DNA of 64,000 bases from Aristaeella lactis (GCF_018118585.1 NZ_CP069421.1:2170001-2234000); one strand, 5' to 3'. Shown: positions 33,161 through 42,070, counted from the stretch's first letter. The notes: a model not told the origin generated them from the sequence alone. Numbers and translations are program-made.

Positions 33161-34968
33161 TCCTCATATCCCGGCATCTGCTCCGCCGGCAGTTCTTCCG
33201 TTCCGCTGGATGCCAGTTCCACAACCTCCGTGGGCATTCCGTTTTCGTCCAGCGTCACCCGGTAGTCCGGCAGGTTCGACCAGTGGCAGCGGAAGGTTAC
33301 GGTGTTTCCGTCGATCTCCGGCGTCCAGAACGTCTCCCTAAAGATCGGAATACTGTCCTCTTCCGGGCAGTCATAGCTCAGGTCCGCGAATTTGTGGATC
33401 ACCGCCAGGCGCGCCAGGTACAGCGGACCGTTCTCCTCCAGTTCCATCTTCGCCCAGATGCGGTGCAGTGTGATCATGTGATAAGGCGGTTCCAGGGTAT
33501 AATGATCCGCCTTGTACATATCCAGGTCTGTGATCTCGCCGGTCACGGCATCGATCTCCACCACCATGTCCCTGTATTCCCCGAAGTATTCTATCAGCCG
33601 GAACTTCCACACAGGATTGGGTTGTGAATCGATCAGGCAGGCGCTGTTGTATTCCCCGACGCGCACGCCGGTTCTCCGGAACGCCTGTTCTTCCGCCTCT
33701 TCCAGGGTCAGCAGGCCTTCATGCCAGGCGATCCACGGCGTGGCTTTCACGATCCGGCCAGTCATGGTTTCCGCAGTCAGGTTCGGCGCAGCGGCGGCCA
33801 CGGCGGCCCACACCTCGCTGGGCCACTCATCATACCAGCCATAGACAGCCCGGTTCCGATCCAGGATATTGTCAGCCGTGATATCTCCCGCGTCCGCCCT
33901 GATGATCTTCACCTTACCGGTCTTTTCGCTGACCTGGGCATTGCAGTAACCCCAGTCCATCGTTTTGCTGATAAAAACGATGTCCCAGGTTACGTCATCC
34001 GTCCCCGGCAGCGCATGTCCTAAGCTCTCAAACTTTTCCGGATCCTCCAGCGGAATATCCTTCTTCAGCTTCTCCCGGATGCCCTCCGCGGCGATATGCA
34101 TCATTTCCTCTTTTTCCTTGCTCGGTTTCAGAAGCTCCTCCGGCGCGTCGGCCGCCTTCCGGGTCATGGAAACAACGCCCAACAGATTCCCCGCCTTATC
34201 CAGCGCGGCGGTATAGAAGTCATACCGTTCCTCTCCCCGCGGCCAGGCTTCCAGGTGCCATACGGTTCCGTCCGTCTTCGCCTCCGGATAATAGTCCAGG
34301 GCCAGGGCAAACTTTTCCCTGTCTGCCAGGTTCATCTCTTCTCCGTAGTCAGACAGATACATCTCATCGTTAAACTCTGCTTCGATCGCCTCGATCATCT
34401 TTGCCCGGGCTTCCTCCTCGGTCAGGTCATCCGGCCCCGGCAGCGGCTGGCTTTCCCCGTCCGTGAAGCCAATCTCCGTCAGCATGTCGTCAAACCAGTG
34501 GCGTTCCTCCAGGGTCCAGGTGCTGTAGGTTCCGCCGAAAGCCTGGCGGCACACCTCCATGATAGCCTCCTCCTCGTCATAGCCATCGCCATTGCGAAGG
34601 GCTTCCATAAGAGGATGGCTGTCGTCTATTTCAATCCCGATCTCATTGGCTTTCCGGATGAAGGTTTCCAGCTCTTCCGCTGAGAACTCCATATTCACCC
34701 TCCAGTCCGGATCGTTTTCCTGTGCCATGGGCACTGCCACCTGCTCCACCACTTCCTTCGGGCTGAGCAGCGCCACTGCCACGGCGGTCGCGGCCGCCAG
34801 CAGCAGTACAATGGCCAGTACCAGGCCGTATGAAAGCTTCCGTTTCACTTTATATCCTCCTGTCGCGTTTTCAAAAAACTGATCGCGCTGCCAGGAAGTT
34901 GTGTTCAGTCCGGAAAGCTCCGCGTTCAGCGAATGCTGAATCTGCTGTTCCAGTTTCTTATCCTTCAT
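33157..34968 (-). CDS. Membrane-anchored putative anti-sigma factor with PepSY-like extracellular region
   Basis: 603 residues from ATG 34968, overlapping the sigma gene by 11 bp. N-terminal cytoplasmic part of about 45 residues, one membrane segment (about 47-70), then a very large outside region with repeated PepSY-like units (for example MVVEIDAVTGEITDLD and AQVSEKTGKVKIIRADAG). The short N-terminal segment (LNAELSGLNTTSWQRDQFFENATGGYKVKRKLSYG) resembles that of the second pair at 38.4-39.6 kb and probably binds the sigma factor. The length of the sensor region is unusual. Stop codon in a hairpin repeat. Confidence 0.8.
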   Translation of the reverse strand: MKDKKLEQQIQHSLNAELSGLNTTSWQRDQFFENATGGYKVKRKLSYGLVLAIVLLLAAATAVAVALLSPKEVVEQVAVPMAQENDPDWRVNMEFSAEELETFIRKANEIGIEIDDSHPLMEALRNGDGYDEEEAIMEVCRQAFGGTYSTWTLEERHWFDDMLTEIGFTDGESQPLPGPDDLTEEEARAKMIEAIEAEFNDEMYLSDYGEEMNLADREKFALALDYYPEAKTDGTVWHLEAWPRGEERYDFYTAALDKAGNLLGVVSMTRKAADAPEELLKPSKEKEEMMHIAAEGIREKLKKDIPLEDPEKFESLGHALPGTDDVTWDIVFISKTMDWGYCNAQVSEKTGKVKIIRADAGDITADNILDRNRAVYGWYDEWPSEVWAAVAAAAPNLTAETMTGRIVKATPWIAWHEGLLTLEEAEEQAFRRTGVRVGEYNSACLIDSQPNPVWKFRLIEYFGEYRDMVVEIDAVTGEITDLDMYKADHYTLEPPYHMITLHRIWAKMELEENGPLYLARLAVIHKFADLSYDCPEEDSIPIFRETFWTPEIDGNTVTFRCHWSNLPDYRVTLDENGMPTEVVELASSGTEELPAEQMPGYEE

Positions 34969-35485
34969 ATTCCGCACCTCCCGTCAGCTGTCCCTTCAGG
35001 AGCTCTTCCGCCTTTTTCAGCCGGCGCTGTATAGTCGGCTGTGAGGAGCCCAGCGCGTCGGCCGTTTCCTGCATGGTGAGTCCCTGAAAGTAGTAGAGAA
35101 GAATGACCTGTTTATATTTGTCCGGCAGGTCCATCACGGTCAGTGTGACGGTACGGTCTTCCGCCTCCACGGCGGTCAGCTGCGGCGGCAGTTCGTCCAG
35201 GGCTTTGCTCCGGTCCACATGCCGGAACCACGCCGAGCGCCGATAGTCCTTGCAGGTATTGATCGCGATACGCAAAAGCCATGCCTTTTCATTGGCAATG
35301 CCTTTCCGTTCAAAATCATCCATATGCTTCCAGGCCTTGATCCACGTATCCTGCGTGGCATCCTCCGCCTGGGCCCGATCGGACAGATAAACAAAACAGG
35401 TCCGCAAAACAGGATCGGAGTATTCTTCGATCCATCTGCTCAACCGTTGTTCACGGATCATGCCGGGTACCTCAGCATGTTCCAT
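34958..35485 (-). CDS. ECF RNA polymerase sigma factor
   Basis: 175 residues. Region 2 (DRAQAEDATQDTWIKAWKHMDDF) and region 4 (LPDKYKQVILLYYFQGLTMQETADALGSSQPTIQRRLKKAEELL) are complete. Overlaps the anti-sigma-like gene downstream, the classic arrangement for a membrane-signal-controlled sigma. GAAGGAGG precedes the ATG. Upstream sequence CGTC, four to five bases, then AGGTGAA is shared with the second ECF gene, compatible with autoregulation. Confidence 0.93.
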   Translation of the reverse strand: MEHAEVPGMIREQRLSRWIEEYSDPVLRTCFVYLSDRAQAEDATQDTWIKAWKHMDDFERKGIANEKAWLLRIAINTCKDYRRSAWFRHVDRSKALDELPPQLTAVEAEDRTVTLTVMDLPDKYKQVILLYYFQGLTMQETADALGSSQPTIQRRLKKAEELLKGQLTGGAEYEG

Positions 35486-35573
35486 GGCCGATCACCTCCT
35501 TCACCTTTTATGACGAGAGGGACAGTATTGATTATTCACATCGTATATATTTTTATATCCAACCCATTTATGA

Positions 35574-35745
35574 ATTGTTGAGGAGTCATCCATGCTTTTG
35601 CATGGCTAATGACTCCCATGCTACAGCCGTCAAAATGTCCCGGACATTTTGGTAACGGCGATCGCAGAATTCTTAATTCTTAATTGTTCTTTCCCCGTTG
35701 CAGCGGGATAATTCTGAATTCTGAATTCTTAATTCTGAATTATTT
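35574..35745. repeat. Nested hairpins and AT-rich tract
   Basis: Nested hairpin with outer GAGTCAT/ATGACTC and inner TGC/GCA stems, then a hairpin CAAAATGTCC/GGACATTTTG within an outer CCGT/ACGG pair, then AATTCTT-type tracts that run into the end of the GNAT gene. Confidence 0.75.
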
Positions 35746-36355
35746 TTTGCAGGCTCCAGCTTCCGATCGTTTTCCCTTTATAGGCAAACTGCCTTTCATC
35801 AAATTCCGTAAATCCGTTCTTCCGGTAAAACACCCTGTTTCCCTGTGAGTTGGTAAACAGGCACAGCTTCTTCCCGCCGTGTTCCTTCACATAGGGGATC
35901 AGGCATTCCTGCAGCATCCGGCTGCCGATCCCTTCCCCCTTCCGGTCCGGGGAGACCACCAGCATATTGAGATACCAGGCGTCCTTCCTGTTCATTTCCC
36001 GGCACGGGCCGAAGGCTTCATACTCCATCCTGTCCCAGGCCGACACGTCCCTGAATCCGCCGTACAGCATGGACTTCCAGAAGCCCCCGCGCAGGTATGC
36101 CGCGGCGGAGGGTTTGATATACCCCGGGCGGCAGAGGATCGCCGCGGCCACCGTCCGGTCTCCCTCCTTCGCGGTCAGGAACACTTCCAGCCCGTCGTTG
36201 ACCCGGAATTCCGTGTCGATCATGCTGCGCAGGAAGCGGTACCGCCGCTCACCCCGTGGAAAATACACCGTAAAGTATTCATAGTCATCAAAAGCCCGTG
36301 CAGCCAGCTCAGCGCAGGCGCCCCGCTCTTCCTTTTTCATCTCCCGGTAATCCAT
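35729..36355 (-). CDS. GNAT-family N-acetyltransferase
   Basis: 208 residues. Acetyl-CoA loop VVSPDRKGEGIGSRMLQECL, with LYLNMLVVSP before it and RVFYRKNGFTEFDE after it. Longer than the minimal GNAT; similar proteins act on small molecules or antibiotics, substrate not known. The C-terminal IIQN and TAA come from the AT-rich repeat, identical to the end of the GNAT at 21.5 kb. Confidence 0.88.
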   Translation of the reverse strand: MDYREMKKEERGACAELAARAFDDYEYFTVYFPRGERRYRFLRSMIDTEFRVNDGLEVFLTAKEGDRTVAAAILCRPGYIKPSAAAYLRGGFWKSMLYGGFRDVSAWDRMEYEAFGPCREMNRKDAWYLNMLVVSPDRKGEGIGSRMLQECLIPYVKEHGGKKLCLFTNSQGNRVFYRKNGFTEFDERQFAYKGKTIGSWSLQKIIQN

Positions 36356-36521
36356 TCATCTCACTTCCATTCTGTACATTGTATACATTCCATGATAACC
36401 GGATATCCATTTCTTTTCAAGTTTGCCTCCTGTCCGGACAATTTGCGAATTGTTTACTCCCCCGAAAGTATGCTATGATAGACATGGTTGCCAAGAACTT
36501 CACATTTTGCTGAGGAACTCT

Positions 36522-37022
36522 ATGGATATTACTGCGCTTTCCGCCCGCTATCGCGTCAGGCGGCTGACCCCGGATGACGCCCCGCTTGTTTATGCGCTCT
36601 GCCGCGAAAACAGCCTGTATTACCAATACTGCCCGCCCTTTGTGACGGAGGAGGGCATCATCGGTGATATGGCAGCCCTTCCCCCTCGGAAGACCCTTTC
36701 CGATAAGTACTATGTCGGCTATTTCGACGGAGAGAAGCTGGTCGCGGTCATGGACCTGATCGTTTCCTTTCCGGATGAGTCCACGGCCTTCATCGGTTTT
36801 TTCATGACGGACGTATCCGTCCAGCATGCCGGTATCGGAAGCGGGATCATCGACGAGCTTTGCGCCGCCATGCCGTCCTTCGGATATAAGAGCATCCGCC
36901 TGGGCTGGGTCAAAGGCAACCCGCAGGCGGAATCCTTCTGGCATAAAAACGGCTTTACCGAAACCGGCGTCACCTATGACACGGACCACTACACCGTTGT
37001 TGTCGCGCAGCGGAACCTGTAA
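36522..37022 (+). CDS. GNAT-family N-acetyltransferase
   Basis: 166 residues from ATG 36522 (GAGGAA upstream). N-terminal YRVRRLTPDDAPLVYALC, cofactor loop SVQHAGIGSGIIDELCAAM, and LGWVKGNPQAESFWHKNGFTETG. The KGNPQA motif is common in GNATs of Clostridia acting on small molecules. Divergent from the previous GNAT and 41 bp upstream of ydcF-like gene, probably one transcript. Confidence 0.9.
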   Translation: MDITALSARYRVRRLTPDDAPLVYALCRENSLYYQYCPPFVTEEGIIGDMAALPPRKTLSDKYYVGYFDGEKLVAVMDLIVSFPDESTAFIGFFMTDVSVQHAGIGSGIIDELCAAMPSFGYKSIRLGWVKGNPQAESFWHKNGFTETGVTYDTDHYTVVVAQRNL

Positions 37023-37063
37023 ATATCATCTTATTAAGCATCAGATCAGGAGATTAACAGATC

Positions 37064-38095
37064 ATGTACCTCGCCCTCGCCGCCATCGTGTTTTCCATGT
37101 TTTGCTGGTTTATGTTCGTCCTGTATTTCCGTAAGGACAGAAGCCGTTACCGCAACTGCTATCTCCTGTCCCTTGCGCTGCTTTCCCTGTTTCCCCTTGC
37201 TGTCGGCGTGCTGGGCCGCTACAGCAGCATGCCCGTAATGCTTACGCTGTGGCTGGGCCTGCTGATCATCCTGATCGTTCCCTTTTTCCTGATCTTCAAC
37301 GGCATCGTCATGATCCGGAAGGAAGGCCGGCACCTGTCCCAGCTGCTTTCCCTGGTTTTCGGCATCGCCATCCTCATCGGTGAACTCATCACCTTCGGCG
37401 GTATCCTGCGCTATGCCGCCCTGGACGGCAAAGAGCCCTTTATCCCCCAGACCTTTATCGCGGTTTTCGCCGCGCTGTTCAGCTTCACGGTGATCTACGG
37501 ATCCGTTTCCTTCCTCATTTTCATGATCTACACCCTGTTCCTGCAGATCATTCCCCGGAAAAAGGATTTTGACTTCGTCATCATCCACGGAGCCGGCCTG
37601 CTGGACGGAAACCGGGTTTCCAAGCTCCTGCAGGACCGCCTGGACAAGGCGATCGAGGTCTACAAGGCGGATCCGACCCCGCCCAAACTGATTCCCTCCG
37701 GCGGCAAGGGTTCCGATGAAACCATCTCTGAGGCGGAAGCCATGTCACAGTACCTGATGTCCCACGGCGTCCCCGAAGACGATATTCTCCCCGAAACTGA
37801 GTCCACCACCACCCTGGAGAACCTCCAGTTCTCCAAAAAGATCATGGACACCTATGACTGCCGGAAATATACTGCCCTGGTAACCAGCAACTACCATGTC
37901 TACCGTGCACTCCGCTACTGCCGGGATATCGGCCTGAAGTGCACCGGCATCGGCAGCCATGTGGCCTGGTATTTCTGGCCCAGTGCTTTGATCCGCGAAT
38001 ACATCGCCATCCACATGGAGAAGAAACATTTCATCCTCTTCGCCGGCGGCTGGCTCGCCTGCGTCGCTCTCATCATGTACTTCATCTACCAGTAA
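37064..38095 (+). CDS. YdcF-like (DUF218) membrane protein
   Basis: 343 residues. Four or five membrane segments (about 1-160), then a DUF218 domain: VIIHGAGLLDGNRVSK, PSGGKGSDE, ESTTTLENLQFSK, TSNYHVYRAL, and a last membrane helix at the C-terminus. DUF218 proteins such as SanA and YdcF are linked to envelope integrity; ElyC affects peptidoglycan precursors. The exact role here is unknown. Confidence 0.9.
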   Translation: MYLALAAIVFSMFCWFMFVLYFRKDRSRYRNCYLLSLALLSLFPLAVGVLGRYSSMPVMLTLWLGLLIILIVPFFLIFNGIVMIRKEGRHLSQLLSLVFGIAILIGELITFGGILRYAALDGKEPFIPQTFIAVFAALFSFTVIYGSVSFLIFMIYTLFLQIIPRKKDFDFVIIHGAGLLDGNRVSKLLQDRLDKAIEVYKADPTPPKLIPSGGKGSDETISEAEAMSQYLMSHGVPEDDILPETESTTTLENLQFSKKIMDTYDCRKYTALVTSNYHVYRALRYCRDIGLKCTGIGSHVAWYFWPSALIREYIAIHMEKKHFILFAGGWLACVALIMYFIYQ

Positions 38096-38100
38096 TCAGG

Positions 38101-38333
38101 TGGGCCTGGGGTGGGCCTGGGGAACGATAGGGACGGTCCTTTTCGTTCCCCTCGACTTTGGCTTAAGCGTTATTTCGCTTTGATTTCTGAATGGTGATGA
38201 AAAAAGGGAACGAAAAGGACCGTCCCTATCGTTCCCATGGTGATGAAAAAAGGGAACGAAAAGGACCGTCCCTATCGTTCCCAGTCCCTATCGTTCCCTT
38301 AATGGGCCACCGGAACCGTCCCCCAGGCCCACT
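38101..38333. repeat. Large REP-like mosaic (families a and c)
   Basis: Family a forward at about 38119-38151, inverted at 38205-38236 and 38251-38282, a partial copy to 38298, bracketed by family c halves (GGGCCTGGGG at 38101-38120 and GGGCCACCGGAACCGTCCC at 38304 onward). The linker GATTTCTGAATGGTGATGAA matches the linkers upstream of the RAYT gene in reverse orientation. The nesting indicates insertion of one element into another. Confidence 0.85.
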
Positions 38334-38360
38334 TACCACTCCCGACCGAAGGGAAAAGAG

Positions 38361-38383
38361 AAGGACGGCACTTAGCCGTCCTT
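38361..38383 (-). terminator. Terminator of the second ECF operon
   Basis: Stem AAGGACGGC (38361-38369) and GCCGTCCTT (38375-38383), five-base loop, followed on the minus strand by CTCTTTTCCC. Lies about 10 bp after the stop of the anti-sigma-like gene. Confidence 0.8.
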
Positions 38384-38392
38384 CCTTGCTTA

Positions 38393-39556
38393 TCATCTGT
38401 TCAACTTGATCTCTTCCGCTTCCTTCATCTCCGCGTCAACATCAATTTCGCCTTCCTGCTCCTCAATGATGCGAAGGCTCAATTCCTGCGGAACTTTACC
38501 GGTGCCCTCAAAAGTGATGGTACCCTCTTTTTTCTCATCATCCCAGCCTTCGTTCTGGAACAGAACCGTTCCTGTTTCATCCGTCAGGTAAAAGGCGTAC
38601 CAATGGTCCTCCGGTAGTTGCGGAAGAAGCTCAGAAAAATGAATATCCAGTGCGGCAGATGATGCGGATGCAGTGACTGAAGCGCTGAAGTCCGTCCCCT
38701 TATACGTACCTGTTCCGCTGAAAACAGGAGCTTCCGCGCCAGTCTTCTGAACAACCGCCCTCATGACTCCGGCTGGTTCTGTTTTCTGAAGCGTCCAGGT
38801 CTTTTCCCCGTCAAAGTACAAATATTCTTCCGTACGGTACAGCCGGATATTGACGGTCAGTTGATCCAGGTTCCGCAGTTCTTCTGTCAGCGGTGTGTTA
38901 TATTCACGCATTGTGTATTCAAGTCCGTCTTCACCTGTGCGGGTTTCTTCCGTTCTGGGACTGATATCAATCCCATCATCTGTTTCCGTATGATCACTCG
39001 GCCAGACGTGATACTGTACAAGTCCTGCTTTTCTTCCTTCCTCCCGGGCCTGTACCCATGCCGTGATCAGTTCCCCTTCTTCGTCATTGTCCGCCGCCCA
39101 GACCAGGTTATTATCCATCTGTGTCATTGCAGCTGCCAGGGTTTCATCCGGAAGATATTCCTCCATGCGGGAACTGTTCCGGATCGTATATCCGACAATC
39201 AGCGATGTTCCGTCATAATAGGCGCTGTTGATCGCCGCGTCCGTTTGTCCCAGTTCCTCACTGTTTACACTCACTTCCGGCGTGCTCTCCAGCGTTGTAT
39301 ACGGCGCAAGCTCCGCATACCTGCTGTCTGTTTTGCCGAACAGTTCAAACACGTTGACTCCCAGTACCTCTGCCACTGCCGCTACCGCAAGCAGAAGCAG
39401 TAAAACCATTGCTAAAACAAAGGCGAATGATATCTTTTTCTTCATTTCAGGTTCTCCTTTCCCTTGCGCGATCACGCGCTGAGCCAGGAACGGATCTTCC
39501 TTCAGGCCGGAAAGGGACTGGTTCAGCCGGTTTTGCATCTCACGCTTTTCATCCAT
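38393..39556 (-). CDS. Membrane-anchored putative anti-sigma factor (DUF4179-like)
   Basis: 387 residues from ATG 39556. N-terminal cytoplasmic segment of about 42 residues (QNRLNQSLSGLKEDPFLAQRV), one membrane helix (ISFAFVLAMVLLLLLAVAAVA), and an outside region beginning with NVFELFGK as in DUF4179 proteins. Overlaps the sigma gene by 8 bp. Probably holds the sigma factor inactive until an envelope signal. Terminator follows. Confidence 0.85.
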   Translation of the reverse strand: MDEKREMQNRLNQSLSGLKEDPFLAQRVIAQGKGEPEMKKKISFAFVLAMVLLLLLAVAAVAEVLGVNVFELFGKTDSRYAELAPYTTLESTPEVSVNSEELGQTDAAINSAYYDGTSLIVGYTIRNSSRMEEYLPDETLAAAMTQMDNNLVWAADNDEEGELITAWVQAREEGRKAGLVQYHVWPSDHTETDDGIDISPRTEETRTGEDGLEYTMREYNTPLTEELRNLDQLTVNIRLYRTEEYLYFDGEKTWTLQKTEPAGVMRAVVQKTGAEAPVFSGTGTYKGTDFSASVTASASSAALDIHFSELLPQLPEDHWYAFYLTDETGTVLFQNEGWDDEKKEGTITFEGTGKVPQELSLRIIEEQEGEIDVDAEMKEAEEIKLNR

Positions 39557-40076
39557 CCTGCTCACCCCTTTCAGCATTACCCAGCGCTTTGCGGAGTCTT
39601 GCCCTCGCCCTCATCAGCCGGCCTGAAACCGCCTGCTGGGAGATCCGAAGCGTCTCCGCGATCTCATTGGTATTCATATCCTCAAAATAGTAAAGCAAAA
39701 CAACTTCCCGCAGGCGGATCGGCAGGTTCATCACCTCAACCGATACCGCATCCTCTTCGGGATCCGTTTCTTCCGCGCGCAGCGGCAGCTGCTCTATCGT
39801 GATCGAACGGTCTATATGCCTGAACCAGCTGCCCCGGCTCATATCCCGGCAGCAGTTGATCGCGATCGCCGAAAGCCAGGTCTTCATACTGGCGTTTCCC
39901 CGGAACTGGTCCAGCTTCCTGTACGCCTTCAGGAAGGTCTCCTGAACCGCGTCCTCCGCCAGTGCCCGGTCATGCAGATAGGCAAAACACAGACGCAGCA
40001 GCGCCAGCTGATGTTCTTCCACCAGGCGCGTGATTTCTTCTTCCGCCGAACGGCAAGGGCCCTTTACCGTTTCCAT
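39549..40076 (-). CDS. ECF RNA polymerase sigma factor
   Basis: 175 residues. Region 2 DRALAEDAVQETFLKAYRKLDQF, region 4 LPIRLREVVLLYYFEDMNTNEIAETLRISQQAVSGRLMRARARL. Same organisation as the pair at 33-35.5 kb, and similar in size and sequence, so the two operons are probably paralogues. Upstream CGTC then AGGTGAA motif shared with that pair. Confidence 0.93.
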   Translation of the reverse strand: METVKGPCRSAEEEITRLVEEHQLALLRLCFAYLHDRALAEDAVQETFLKAYRKLDQFRGNASMKTWLSAIAINCCRDMSRGSWFRHIDRSITIEQLPLRAEETDPEEDAVSVEVMNLPIRLREVVLLYYFEDMNTNEIAETLRISQQAVSGRLMRARARLRKALGNAERGEQDG

Positions 40077-40157
40077 GGCACCGCATACCCCCTTTCACCT
40101 GTTTAGACGCACACTTATGCCGATTATACAACATCTCCCAAAAAAGAATAATCAAAA

Positions 40158-40360
40158 AGGGAACGATAGGGACGGTCCTTTTCGTTCCCTTTTTCATCAC
40201 CATTCAGAAATCAAAGCAAAATAACACCTAAACCAAAGTCGGGGGGAACGATAGGGACGGTCCTTTTCGTTCCCTTTTTTCGTCACCATTCAGAAAGTAA
40301 AGTGAAATAACGCTTAAACCAAAGTTGAGGGGAACGAAAAGGACCGTCCCTATCGTTCCC
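40158..40360. repeat. REP-like array upstream of the RAYT gene
   Basis: Family a elements at 40158-40189, 40244-40275 (forward) and 40329-40360 (inverted), linked by two copies of a conserved 50-bp spacer (TTCATCACCATTCAGAAA, then AAACCAAAGT). The last element ends about 50 bp before the transposase start. Confidence 0.9.
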
Positions 40361-40411
40361 TTTCTTGTCGCTTGTATCTTATCTATGATATAGTAGCCAT
40401 GGGTGATGAAC

Positions 40412-41266
40412 ATGCCGAGAACAGCAAGAAAAACCAGCTTATCCAACATCTATCATGTCATGCTGCGTGGAATCAACAGGCAGAACATTTTTGAAGAGGA
40501 TGAAGATCGGCTGTATTTCATGAATATCCTGGGAAGATGCAAAAAAGGTTCAGGATTTAAGCTCTATGCTTTTGTTTTGATGTCCAATCATGTTCATCTT
40601 CTGATAGAACCGGCAGATGAATCGCTGGACACAATCTTCAGAAGGATCGGCACGCGCTATGCCGTCTGGTTTAACCAAAAGTATCAACGGGTCGGTCATT
40701 TGTTTCAGGATCGATTCAGAAGTGAAAACGTTGAATCTGGCCTGTATTTCATGACAGTTTTACGATATATTATTCAAAATCCGATGAAGGCAGGAATCGA
40801 AAGCCGCCCGGGCAGCTATCGCTGGAGCAGTTTCCTTGCTTATGAACAGGGAAAAGGCACAGTAACAGACACCCAATATGCGTTGGATCTCTTTGGCGGA
40901 AAGCAGCAACTGGTTGAATATCTCAATCAAAAGAATGATGATGATTCTGTCATGGATGAAGCCAGTTGTGACCGGCGCCTTAAGAATGATCTTGCTAAGG
41001 AAAAGATGCGCAGGATTACACAATGCTCATCCGTTTCAGAATTTGAACAGCTGGATTCATCTCTTCGAAAAGAGTACGTAAGAAAAATGCACCATGAAGG
41101 GCTTTCATTAGGCCAGATATCACGCTTGACAGGAATGCCGAAAACAACAGTCTACAAAGCCGTACAGGTACCTGAGGATCAGGCCGGCGCTGAAAAGCCT
41201 CTGCAGCTTCACGAACCCGAACCGGATTTTGTGCTATACTGTATGGATCCGGATACTATCTGGTAA
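40412..41266 (+). CDS. REP-associated tyrosine transposase (RAYT, Y1/HUH superfamily)
   Basis: 285 residues from ATG 40412. N-terminal PRTARKTSLSNIYHVMLRGINRQ, HUH metal motif in SNHVHLLIEP near residue 60, and RYIIQNPMKAG downstream, the arrangement of TnpA_REP proteins, which bind and cleave REP hairpins as single-stranded DNA. A C-terminal helix-turn-helix (LSLGQISRLTGMPKTTVYKA) is present. It is flanked on both sides by family-a palindromes, its likely substrates; the same palindromes occur elsewhere in the window without a transposase. Intact, probably active or recently active. Confidence 0.93.
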   Translation: MPRTARKTSLSNIYHVMLRGINRQNIFEEDEDRLYFMNILGRCKKGSGFKLYAFVLMSNHVHLLIEPADESLDTIFRRIGTRYAVWFNQKYQRVGHLFQDRFRSENVESGLYFMTVLRYIIQNPMKAGIESRPGSYRWSSFLAYEQGKGTVTDTQYALDLFGGKQQLVEYLNQKNDDDSVMDEASCDRRLKNDLAKEKMRRITQCSSVSEFEQLDSSLRKEYVRKMHHEGLSLGQISRLTGMPKTTVYKAVQVPEDQAGAEKPLQLHEPEPDFVLYCMDPDTIW

Positions 41267-41275
41267 AATATGAAC

Positions 41276-41311
41276 AAGGGAACGAAAAAGACCGTCCCTA
41301 TCGTTTCCCGA
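41276..41311. repeat. REP-like element downstream of the RAYT gene
   Basis: A slightly diverged family-a copy (GGGAACGAAAAAGACCGTCC...CGTTTCCC) ten bases after the transposase stop. It leads directly into the ribosome binding site of the next gene. Confidence 0.85.
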
Positions 41312-41326
41312 CAGGAGGGAAAGAAC

Positions 41327-41971
41327 TTGAAGAACAGAACCATCAAATCCATTTGCATTCTGCTGATCATGACGATGTTTGTTGGAATCGCCGGCTTTGC
41401 CCAGGCAGAACCCGATTATTACCATATCGGCCTGGAAGTCACCTCCGTGATGAGTGAAATGGTGGACAGCGAAACCTATCTCTCCCTGCTTGGCACCCCT
41501 TCCACCTGGAACGATGTCCGGGAAGCCGTGAACACCGGTGACTATGACAAGCCCGTTGCGGTTTATGCCGTCACCCTGGACAACCCCGAAGCCTATCTTA
41601 AAATCATGATCGACAAGGATCCGGACAGCAGCAGCCAGTGGAACAGCCTCTCTGATAACCTGCAGGAACAGATCCTGAATAAAATTGGCGTTACAACGAT
41701 CTGCAGCATCGTGAACGGACAGGCGGGCGCGTCCTCCGTTTCCTTCGCCAACCTTGCGCAGGCCTATATCAAAAACAGCGACCTGACGGAAGAAAAAAAG
41801 GTCTCCTACCTGTACCTCTTTGAAAAGGGAACACCCATTCTTGTTACCTTCGGGTATCACGCGGCAACCGGCATGTTTGTTTTCATTCCGGCGGAATCCC
41901 AGGGCTCCGTGGAGAGCCTCAAGACAGTCCTGCCTTTTGTCGAAATCACCCTTGTTGAAATCGAAAACTGA
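41327..41971 (+). CDS. Secreted protein of unknown function
   Basis: 214 residues from TTG 41327 (AGGAGGG upstream). Signal peptide TIKSICILLIMTMFVGIAGFAQA. The mature part is about 190 residues, mixed alpha/beta, without cysteine motif or anchor that I recognise. An earlier ATG at 41270 would translate through the REP element and is unlikely. Terminator follows. Confidence 0.7.
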   Translation: MKNRTIKSICILLIMTMFVGIAGFAQAEPDYYHIGLEVTSVMSEMVDSETYLSLLGTPSTWNDVREAVNTGDYDKPVAVYAVTLDNPEAYLKIMIDKDPDSSSQWNSLSDNLQEQILNKIGVTTICSIVNGQAGASSVSFANLAQAYIKNSDLTEEKKVSYLYLFEKGTPILVTFGYHAATGMFVFIPAESQGSVESLKTVLPFVEITLVEIEN

Positions 41972-41995
41972 TCAGCGATAGTCGCTCCATTTGCG

Positions 41996-42031
41996 GTTCC
42001 CTGCAGGATTGTCCTGCAGGGAACTTTTTTG
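41996..42031 (+). terminator. Terminator
   Basis: 13-bp perfect stem GTTCCCTGCAGGA (41996-42008) with TCCTGCAGGGAAC (42012-42024), three-base loop, then TTTTTT. Confidence 0.9.
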
Positions 42032-42070
42032 TTATGATACTTCTGACCTATCCAAATCATTTTTGCAGGC

